Assembly (NCBI GenBank): GCA_964412895.1
Contig: CAYPQK010000008.1
Span: forward strand, 1 to 48,303
Reading direction: 5' to 3'
Source: CALMRE01 sp964412895
Lineage (GTDB): Bacteria > UBP6 > UBA1177 > JAKLFG01
DNA length: 48,303 nt
Part shown: positions 42,161-48,303 of the stretch, one piece after another
How positions within the stretch are numbered: the stretch's first letter is position 1
Layout of the letters: every line of letters begins with the position of its first letter
The notes under the pieces: model-generated
Seen by the model: only the letters and a program-made list of their open reading frames with translations
Database searches by the model: none
Told to the model about the DNA's origin: nothing
Translations under genes and position numbers: made by a program

Positions 42161-43294
42161 ATGAGAAGTCCGCTCATGGTCGCGCTGTTCCTGACGATGT
42201 TCTTTGCCGTCTTTACCCTTCTGCACTGGTTTTTCTGGCGCGGCATCAACGGATCGTTCTCCCTGCCGAAAGGGGCGAAATGGGCGATACTCGCCTTCTT
42301 CGTCATTATGTACCTTTTCCCGATAGTGACCCACTCCCACACCGCCATCGCCGCCTCGTTCCCGATGCGCGGCATCGCGTGGATCGGCTACCTGTGGCTT
42401 GGTTTCCTGTTCTATTTCCTGTTCATCGGCGGGGCGCTTGAAATCGGTGCCTTCGCACTCCGGAAGTTCGCCCACGAGGATATCCCGCGACGGGTGCTGT
42501 TCCTCGTGACGGTGGCGCTGTGCCTCGGCGTGATCGCCTACGGCTTCTACGAGGCGTCGAAGATCAAGGTGCGGCATCTTGCCTTGACGACGACCAAACT
42601 ACCCGAGTTCGTCACGAAGATACGGATGGTACAGGTGTCCGATGTCCATTTCAGCCAATTGCACGGCGTCGCCTTCGCCGAAAAACTGACGAAACTCATC
42701 AAGAACCAGAACCCCGATATGCTCCTGCTGACCGGCGACTTCCTCGACCGCGGCATGGTGGACGAGGAGGGGATCGCGGAGAAATGGCGCGATATCAAAC
42801 CGCCGCTCGGCAGCTACGCCTGTACCGGCAATCACGAGTTTTACAACGGTCTGGAGTATGCGGAGCAGATGTTGCAGAAGAGCGGGTTCACTCTGTTGCG
42901 CAACCGTGGCGAGACACGCGCCAACGCCATCACGATAGTCGGGGTGGATGATCCGACGGCGGAACGGTTCGGCGACGCGCCGCCATCGCCGCGCGCCGTG
43001 CTCGGATCGTTGCCGCGCGACATCTACACCGTTCTGCTCAAGCATCAGCCGAAGGACGGCGGCGAGATCAAGGGGCTCTTCGACCTCCAGCTTTCGGGGC
43101 ATACCCACAACGGGCAGATATGGCCCTTCTCATGGCTGGTATCGATCGCCTATCCGATGCGCGGCGGTTTCTACAAACAGGACGACGGTTCGATGATCGT
43201 CGTTTCGAGCGGCGCCGGCACTTGGGGTCCGCCGATACGGGTCTTCGCCCCGCCCGACATCGTCGTCATCGATCTGGTGCGCCAGCTCAAATAA
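42161..43294 (+). CDS. Membrane-bound metallophosphoesterase (YkuE/YaeI-like)
   Basis: 377 residues: N-terminal hydrophobic segments (about 5-25, 40-60, 75-95, 105-125), then a calcineurin-like domain with all metal motifs, VSDVHFSQ, GDFLDRG, GNHEFYNG, LKHQP and SGHTHNGQ. The family includes UDP-2,3-diacylglucosamine-type and other phosphodiesterases; substrate is unknown. It begins 4 bases after the dehydrogenase stop. Confidence 0.88.
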   Translation: MRSPLMVALFLTMFFAVFTLLHWFFWRGINGSFSLPKGAKWAILAFFVIMYLFPIVTHSHTAIAASFPMRGIAWIGYLWLGFLFYFLFIGGALEIGAFALRKFAHEDIPRRVLFLVTVALCLGVIAYGFYEASKIKVRHLALTTTKLPEFVTKIRMVQVSDVHFSQLHGVAFAEKLTKLIKNQNPDMLLLTGDFLDRGMVDEEGIAEKWRDIKPPLGSYACTGNHEFYNGLEYAEQMLQKSGFTLLRNRGETRANAITIVGVDDPTAERFGDAPPSPRAVLGSLPRDIYTVLLKHQPKDGGEIKGLFDLQLSGHTHNGQIWPFSWLVSIAYPMRGGFYKQDDGSMIVVSSGAGTWGPPIRVFAPPDIVVIDLVRQLK

Positions 43295-43301
43295 TCTCTT
43301 C

Positions 43302-43883
43302 TTACAGCAGTTTCAGCGGCCAGCGCCGCATCTCGCGGTCGAGCGTCTTCGCGTCGCCGCCGATGAGGTTGTCGAGCGCGCGCCAGTAGCGGGGGCCGTG
43401 GTTGCGGTGGCGCAGGTGGGCCAGTTCGTGAAGTATCACATAGTCGCGCAGGTGGTCGGGGAGCCGTGCCGCCTTCCAGTTGACGCTGATGACCCCGCCG
43501 GTGGCGCAGGAGCCCCAGATGGTGCGCTGTGCCTTTATCCGCACCGCTCCGACGGTGATGCCGTGCCGTGCCGCCAGTTCGCGGACGCGGGTTTCGAGCA
43601 GCGCGGTGGCGCCGGTCCGGTCGAGCGGCGGCGGTTCGTAGGGGAGGGGCGGCAGGGCGTTCTCGCCGCGGTCGCGGCTCGCCCGCTGTTCCGCTATCCA
43701 GTCGCGGCGCGACAGGACGAAATCGAGCGCCTCGCCGTGGGGGACGCCGCGCGGTACGGTCACCGCGATCTCCCCCTCGTCGGTCAGTCGCAGAATGATG
43801 CGGCGCGCCTGCCGGTTGACCCGCAGATAGACCGCCCCCAGTCCGCTCACGATGACGATGTGGTCGTACGCGGTCGCCGGCAT
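43302..43883 (-). CDS. YgjP/WLM-type zinc metallopeptidase (DUF45)
   Basis: 193 residues. C-terminal ILHELAHLRHRNHGPRYW contains the HELAH zinc motif with a third His and matches the DUF45/YgjP family, with WGSCATGGVISVNWKAARLP just before. Short and soluble; its substrate is unknown. ATG 43883 follows GAATGGAG. It is convergent with the metallophosphoesterase. Confidence 0.88.
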   Translation of the reverse strand: MPATAYDHIVIVSGLGAVYLRVNRQARRIILRLTDEGEIAVTVPRGVPHGEALDFVLSRRDWIAEQRASRDRGENALPPLPYEPPPLDRTGATALLETRVRELAARHGITVGAVRIKAQRTIWGSCATGGVISVNWKAARLPDHLRDYVILHELAHLRHRNHGPRYWRALDNLIGGDAKTLDREMRRWPLKLL

Positions 43884-43907
43884 GTCCGCTCCATTCCCGT
43901 TCGGTCA

Positions 43908-43936
43908 AGTCTAGCGCGTCCCGCGCCGAGAAGCAA
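43908..43936 (-). promoter_or_regulatory. Promoter of the YgjP-type gene
   Basis: TTGCTT (43936-43931), 17 bases, TAGACT (43913-43908) on the minus strand; divergent from the nucleotidase promoter. Confidence 0.5.
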
Positions 43937-43951
43937 CGACTTCATAAAAAA

Positions 43952-43979
43952 TTTACTTCGCCGGTGAAATGGTTAGTAT
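43952..43979 (+). promoter_or_regulatory. Promoter of the nucleotidase lipoprotein gene
   Basis: TTTACT (43952-43957), 16 bases, TAGTAT (43974-43979). The transcript would start near 43986, 20 bases before the GTG start. Confidence 0.5.
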
Positions 43980-44005
43980 TGACCGGCTCTTGAGGAGGTT
44001 CCCCG

Positions 44006-45481
44006 GTGAAGGGACGGGACGGGATGCGCGGACATATCGTTTTAATCGTTCTGTGCGCGGCGCTGCTGATCCTCATTTCCTGCGACCACCTCACCGATCT
44101 CATCAAGGCCGACGAACCCCAGCGGTTCCTCATCCTCTACACCAACGACGAACACGGCCACATCTGGGAACGCGACGGCCACGAGAAGGCGCTCATCCTC
44201 GACGAGATGTGGCGCGAAGAGGCGCGGCTTTGCCCCGGCTGTATCGTCATCAAGGTCTCGGGCGGCGACAATTACACCGGTTCGGCCGTCTCTTCCATAT
44301 TCAAGGGGCGTTCGATGGCCGAGACGATGAAGGAGATCGGCTACGAGATCTCGGCGGTCGGCAACCACGAGTTCGACTACGGGGTCCCCGAGTTCGAACA
44401 GAACCGCGCCGCGTCGGGACTGCGCTATATCTCTTCAAATCTCATCGGCAAGGAGATGAAGCCGGTCTTCCCCCCCTCCGAAACGCTGGATCGGGGCGGC
44501 AGCCGGATCACTTTTCTGGGGGTGACCACCGAGGAGTTGCGGCAGGTATCGTTCTCGGCTTACCTCAAGGATATGAAGACAGTGCAGGCGATGAACGCGG
44601 TCCAGCGTGAGATGCGCCGTGTCCGGGGGCAGACCGATGTGGTGATCGCGGTGGCCCATCAGTCGTTCGAGAGTTCCCGCGAATGGTTCGCGGCCCTCGA
44701 GCCGGAGGACCGGCCGCTGTTCGTGTTCAACGCCCATACCCACGAAGAGTATGTCCGCGATGTCGAAGGGACCTATTTCATTCAGGCGAAGAAATACCTT
44801 GAAAAATACGCCCGCGTCGAACTGCTCCGCAAGAAGGGGAAGTTCACGGTGGTCGACGCGAAACTGGTGACGCTGAGCGATGCGACGACCTCCAAGGACA
44901 CCCGTACGCTGGCCTTGCGCAGTCTCATCAACCGGTATCTGGTCAAGATGGACCAGATCGCCGGCACGATCATCTCCGAGGCCGAGAACGAGTTCCCCAT
45001 CGAGAAATTCATGCGGCTCTACGCCTGCTCCGCGCTCGCCGAATATCCCGACGCCGATGTGTCGCTGTCGAATCCCGGCGCCTTTCGCGACAGCATCCAT
45101 AAAGGCGACATCCGCGTGAGCGACATCATATCGATGCTGCCGTTCGAGAACCGCATCGTGCTGTCCACGATCCCGGGGAAGGACCTCATCTACAATCTCA
45201 ACCTCTCCGAGAACGCCGTCTGTGGCATGGAGAAGGTGAACGACCGCTGGCACAAGGACGGAACGCCGCTCGATCCGGATCAGCGCTATCAGGCGGTCAT
45301 TCACGAATATATCTTCGCCGGCGGCGATTACTACAAGTTCGTCGGTCCCGGCATCACCAACCAGATGACCTCGAAGGTGTGGCGCTCACCGCTCATCAAG
45401 TACCTCGGCTCCGAAGGGAAGTCGGGGGCGACGCTTGAGATGGCCTATGACGATCTCATGAAAAAATACGGATATAAGTAA
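44006..45481 (+). CDS. 5'-nucleotidase / UshA-like metallophosphoesterase lipoprotein
   Basis: 491 residues with a lipoprotein signal (LILISC). The N-terminal metallophosphatase domain has YTNDEHGHI, SGGDNYTGS, GNHEFDYG, VAHQS and NAHTHEEY; the C-terminal domain resembles 5'-nucleotidase C (SLSNPGAFRDSI, ISMLPFENRIVL and AGGDYYKF). It would dephosphorylate external nucleotides or related phosphoesters. GTG 44006 has AGGAGG 7 bases upstream, so it was chosen over ATG 44024. The stop lies inside the edge of the REP-like element. Confidence 0.85.
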   Translation: MKGRDGMRGHIVLIVLCAALLILISCDHLTDLIKADEPQRFLILYTNDEHGHIWERDGHEKALILDEMWREEARLCPGCIVIKVSGGDNYTGSAVSSIFKGRSMAETMKEIGYEISAVGNHEFDYGVPEFEQNRAASGLRYISSNLIGKEMKPVFPPSETLDRGGSRITFLGVTTEELRQVSFSAYLKDMKTVQAMNAVQREMRRVRGQTDVVIAVAHQSFESSREWFAALEPEDRPLFVFNAHTHEEYVRDVEGTYFIQAKKYLEKYARVELLRKKGKFTVVDAKLVTLSDATTSKDTRTLALRSLINRYLVKMDQIAGTIISEAENEFPIEKFMRLYACSALAEYPDADVSLSNPGAFRDSIHKGDIRVSDIISMLPFENRIVLSTIPGKDLIYNLNLSENAVCGMEKVNDRWHKDGTPLDPDQRYQAVIHEYIFAGGDYYKFVGPGITNQMTSKVWRSPLIKYLGSEGKSGATLEMAYDDLMKKYGYK

Positions 45482-45590
45482 CCTCATCCACCGCAAGCGG
45501 TCCCCCTTCTCCATCGTGTGGAGAAGGTCATACCGAACAAACCCTCTCTGCTCTATGGAGAGGGTGGCCACGAAAGTGGCGGGTGAGGTT
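45480..45590. repeat. REP-like multi-hairpin intergenic element
   Basis: Bounded by AACCTCA (45480-45486) and its complement TGAGGTT (45584-45590). Inside lie four hairpins: CCGC/GCGG, CTTCTCCA/TGGAGAAG, ACCCTCTC/GAGAGGGT and GCCAC/GTGGC. The GGAGAGGGTGGCC...GGGTGAGG wording resembles REP-type elements of other Proteobacteria. It fills the gap between two gene ends. Confidence 0.75.
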
Positions 45591-45595
45591 GCAGT

Positions 45596-48112
45596 CTATT
45601 TCCCGAGTCCCCGGCCCGCCGCGAAGGCGATCTGGTTGGCCGATCTGACCGCGGCGGCGGGAGACACCGCCATGAGCGCCGCGAGCCATATCTCTTCGGG
45701 TATCGCGTTGAGCGGAACTATGGTCGAGAGGAGGCCGAGCACCACCACATTGGCGGTCCGCCCGGCCGTGTCGCCGTAGCCGCGCGCCGCCGCGAGGGCG
45801 TCGAGTTCGATGATCCGGTAGCCGGCGAGCGTTTTTTTGATATCGTCGAACGCCGGATAATCTTCCTTCTTCACCGCCACCGGTACCGCCGCGAAACGGT
45901 TGAGTATCACCGTGCCGCCCGGTTTCAAGAGGTCGAGGAATCTGGGGCGCAGGACCTCGCTCATCTCCATCACCACCAGCACATCGGCGCTGCCGGGAGC
46001 CAGTATCGGCGAATGGACCTCGCCGCAGGCGAAGGTCGAGATGACCGGGCCGCCCATCTGCGCCATGCCGTGGGTGTCGCCCTTGACGATGCCGGCGGTC
46101 GCGTAGGGCGTCCGGAGCGCCACCTCCGACAGTACCTTGCCGAAGAAAAGGTTCCCCTGTCCGCCGATGCCACGGATCGCGACCCGGAGCGAGCCGGGGA
46201 GCTTGGCTTTGTCGACCGTTACCGTTGTGATGTCGCGTGCCTTGGGCAGGTCGGGGGCCGCTCCTTTTCCTTTCTTATCGCCGCTTTCAACGACGATGGC
46301 GCCGAAGGGACAGCGCTGGCGGCATATCTGAACGCTCGAACCGCAGTTGGTGCAGAGGCTCGTGAAGTTGGGCTTTTTCTTTTCGTCGTGCTCCATGCCG
46401 GGGCAGACGCCGCACTGACCGCACTGCTTGCATTTGTCGCGGTCTATGGTCAGTACGCGCCGTTTTTTGGCCGCCTCGGTCTCCTGAATGCAGGCCCCTT
46501 CAAGGATGAGGCAGGTGAACTCGCCTTTTTCGGCCAGCGCGAGCGCTTCGGTCAGGAGCCGTTCGACCTCCTTGAGATCGTAGGCGTTGCAGGCGACCAT
46601 GCGACACTTTTCGGCGGCTATCGCGTCGCGCAGGTTGAATTTGTTCGCCATCCCGGCGAGGTTCTTCGGCGATGTGGGCGCGGGCTGGCCGCCGGTCATC
46701 GCGGTGATGCGGTTGTCGAGTAGAACCTTCACGCCGGGGACATTGCGGAAGACGGCGTTGCGGGTCGCGTCGAGTCCCGAGTGACATTCGCATGAATCGC
46801 CGATGACGCTGACGACCTTTGCGCCGTGGTCGGGGCGCGACAGCACGAAGCCCTGCCGCATGCCGTCGGAACCGCCCATGCAGAGGATGGTGTCGACCGC
46901 GTTGAAAAAGTGGAGCAGGGTCGAACAGCCGATCTCCCCAAAGGAGGCGTAAAGTTTCTTCTGTTTTTTGAGTTTCTGCACCGCGAGGGCGAAGGCGCGG
47001 TAGGGACAGCCGGGGCATATCGACGGCGGCCGCGGGACCGGTTTGACCGTCGGCACTTTCGGGGCGGCGGCGGCGGCGATGCCCAGATGCTTCGAGAATA
47101 CTTCGAGCGCCATGTCGGGGGTCCAGTCGGTGATGATGGAATGCTCCTCCTTGCCGATGACCGGGATGCCGAGCACCCGTATCTTCTCCTCAAGGAAACG
47201 GTCGCCATCCTCGAAGACGAAGAGTTTTCCCTTCACCTTCTTCGCGAACGCGGCGATACGCCCCGTTGGGACCGGATAGGCGAGCGACATGGAGAGTATT
47301 GCCGGGTCGCGCTTCGCGGCGGTCAGCGCCTCGCGGACAATGATGTCCGATTCGCCCACCACGATGACGCCGAAATCATCTTTGCCGACATGTTCGCTCA
47401 CGAGCGCCGTTTCCTGTTCCCCCCACGCCAGCAGTTGCGGTATCCGTTCGCGGTTGACGGCGTTGTAGTTCTGTCGCGCGATGTAGGGCATCAGCATCCA
47501 GCCGTGCAGGTTCTCGGGAAGCGGCCGCCGGTCGATAGTCCGCGGTGCGCGGGTCGTCACCAGCCCCTCGGAGTGGGCGAGTATCCCCGACGCGAGGATG
47601 ACCACCTGCGTCCGGAACTTACGGCTCATGTCGGCGGCGATGAAGGCGATATCGTACATCTCCTGATGGTCGCGCGGTTCCAGCACCGGGACGCGGGCGG
47701 CGGCGAAAAAAGGGCGCGCGTCGATGACATGCTGGGTAGAACTCGGGACATAGTCGGTCGCGGCGTAGATGACAAAGGCGCCCATCTGCGCCGTGTAGAA
47801 AGCCGAGGTGGTGATGGCGTCGCCCGCCTGAAAGACCCCCGGTATCTTCATGGTGACCACCGCGTCGGAACCGGCCACGGCATGCCCCACCGTGACGGCG
47901 GTCGCCACCGCTTCGCTCACCGACCAGCCGACGACCAGTTTATCCTGTACTTCCGACAGATACTTGTCGATGACCTCGGTCGACGGGGTGCCGGGATAGC
48001 CGTCGGCGGCGTGGTAGCCGGCGTGGACCACACCCAGCGCGAAAGCCTCGTTCCCCTGTAAAATATGGCGGGAACCCGGAGCCGATGCGACCAATTCTTT
48101 GAATCGTGACAT
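45596..48112 (-). CDS. iorA: Indolepyruvate:ferredoxin oxidoreductase, fused alpha and beta subunits
   Basis: 838 residues. The first 600 resemble IorA: N-terminal pyrimidine-binding pyruvate-type region (GYPGTPSTEV), TPP region with PPSICPGCPYRAF and VIGDSCECHSGLD, then a ferredoxin-like segment with CKQCGQCGVCPG and CTNCGSSVQICRQRCP. The last 200 are an IorB/gamma-type domain (RVAIRGIGGQGNLFFGKVL). It oxidises arylpyruvates to acyl-CoA with ferredoxin, an anaerobe trait. The Cys spacing differs from plain 2[4Fe-4S] ferredoxins. ATG 48112 has GAGGT upstream; an in-frame TTG at 48130 is less likely. Confidence 0.93.
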   Translation of the reverse strand: MSRFKELVASAPGSRHILQGNEAFALGVVHAGYHAADGYPGTPSTEVIDKYLSEVQDKLVVGWSVSEAVATAVTVGHAVAGSDAVVTMKIPGVFQAGDAITTSAFYTAQMGAFVIYAATDYVPSSTQHVIDARPFFAAARVPVLEPRDHQEMYDIAFIAADMSRKFRTQVVILASGILAHSEGLVTTRAPRTIDRRPLPENLHGWMLMPYIARQNYNAVNRERIPQLLAWGEQETALVSEHVGKDDFGVIVVGESDIIVREALTAAKRDPAILSMSLAYPVPTGRIAAFAKKVKGKLFVFEDGDRFLEEKIRVLGIPVIGKEEHSIITDWTPDMALEVFSKHLGIAAAAAPKVPTVKPVPRPPSICPGCPYRAFALAVQKLKKQKKLYASFGEIGCSTLLHFFNAVDTILCMGGSDGMRQGFVLSRPDHGAKVVSVIGDSCECHSGLDATRNAVFRNVPGVKVLLDNRITAMTGGQPAPTSPKNLAGMANKFNLRDAIAAEKCRMVACNAYDLKEVERLLTEALALAEKGEFTCLILEGACIQETEAAKKRRVLTIDRDKCKQCGQCGVCPGMEHDEKKKPNFTSLCTNCGSSVQICRQRCPFGAIVVESGDKKGKGAAPDLPKARDITTVTVDKAKLPGSLRVAIRGIGGQGNLFFGKVLSEVALRTPYATAGIVKGDTHGMAQMGGPVISTFACGEVHSPILAPGSADVLVVMEMSEVLRPRFLDLLKPGGTVILNRFAAVPVAVKKEDYPAFDDIKKTLAGYRIIELDALAAARGYGDTAGRTANVVVLGLLSTIVPLNAIPEEIWLAALMAVSPAAAVRSANQIAFAAGRGLGK

Positions 48113-48155
48113 GGCGACCTCGCGTTTCAATAGGTATAAGAACTCGACCGGACGG

Positions 48156-48185
48156 ACGCTATCACGCCCCGTTCGAAGGTGTCAA
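48156..48185 (-). promoter_or_regulatory. Promoter of the iorA gene
   Basis: Perfect TTGACA (48185-48180), 18 bases, TAGCGT (48161-48156) on the minus strand. Confidence 0.4.
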
Positions 48186-48199
48186 GGAAAAAACAGGAA

Positions 48200-48303
48200 C
48201 TAGAAGTTGTTCTTGAGGAAGATGCAGGCATCCTCTATCTTGTTGTTGCAGGCCTTTTTGACGAACTTCTCCACCACCTCCCACGCGGCGGATATGTCGG
48301 TGC
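48200..48303 (-). CDS. C-terminal end of an unidentified protein, 5' truncated by window edge
   Basis: The last 34 codons end at TAG 48200. Sequence TDISAAWEVVEKFVKKACNN then KIEDACIFLKNNF shows a paired Cys spacing similar to Sel1-type repeats. Too short to assign. Confidence 0.6.
   Translation of the reverse strand, partial: TDISAAWEVVEKFVKKACNNKIEDACIFLKNNF

Overview
The window is one contiguous, gene-dense, GC-rich piece of a chromosome from a Gram-negative bacterium. Gram-negative markers are a BamD-like lipoprotein, a TonB-dependent receptor, and about ten lipoproteins with clear lipobox cysteines. Several traits fit lineages once called Deltaproteobacteria (Myxococcota or Desulfobacterota-like): Asp/Thr-rich linkers behind lipobox cysteines, a DUF1844 protein, PilZ and receiver-like proteins with long acidic linkers, a PEGA protein, and a fused indolepyruvate:ferredoxin oxidoreductase that points to anaerobic amino acid metabolism. 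The placement is an inference from gene style only. No rRNA, tRNA, CRISPR array, transposase or phage gene was seen.

Layout. 1-4039: a truncated calcium-binding-type lipoprotein gene diverges from a complete N-degron operon, clpS-clpA-aat. 4099-4845: a lipoprotein with a covalent-FMN attachment motif. 4855-12287 (minus): hutH, then batA-batB-batC-batD-batE-bamD, in which every gene from batA on overlaps the next by about 4 bases. 12360-14420: an AT-richer foreign patch with one 588-residue protein of unknown function and, 11 bases after its stop codon, a folded element with the geometry of an integron attC site. No integrase is present, so this looks like a lone gene cassette. 14571-16308: a family-6 DNA glycosylase and a membrane-anchored SGNH hydrolase. 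16317-18900 (minus): HD protein, unknown exported protein, rimO. 19083-20380: four tandem small lipoproteins with a shared Cys pattern, closed by a strong terminator. 20481-25000 (minus): a cobalamin riboswitch, a BtuB-like receptor and two lipoproteins. 25039-29540 (minus): UbiA-family prenyltransferase, epimerase, nitronate monooxygenase-like protein, glgA. 29646-33919 (minus): carA-carB with a long leader holding a short proline-rich upstream frame. 34173-36993 (minus): PEGA protein, small protein, DUF1844, inositol monophosphatase. 37141-39770 (plus): small protein, rluD-type synthase, pseudo-receiver, ruvX. 39756-40842 (minus): PilZ and pyrE. 41029-43294 (plus): isocitrate/isopropylmalate-type dehydrogenase and a membrane metallophosphoesterase. 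43302-45481: a YgjP-type metallopeptidase diverging from a UshA-type nucleotidase lipoprotein. 45480-45590: a multi-hairpin REP-like element. 45596-48303 (minus): fused iorA-iorB and the tail of another gene.

The genes that work together are clpS-clpA-aat (tagging, recognition and unfolding of N-degron substrates), the bat operon with bamD (envelope function), the riboswitch-controlled receptor with its two lipoproteins (probable cobalamin capture), and carAB with pyrE (pyrimidine synthesis, in separate operons). Many promoters read by eye have a TTGACA-like -35 and a TAGnnT-like -10. The most unusual element is the lone cassette at 12485-14333. Other points of interest are the Cys-for-Ser change in the HutH cofactor triad, the four-lipoprotein array, and the riboswitch-linked lipoproteins.
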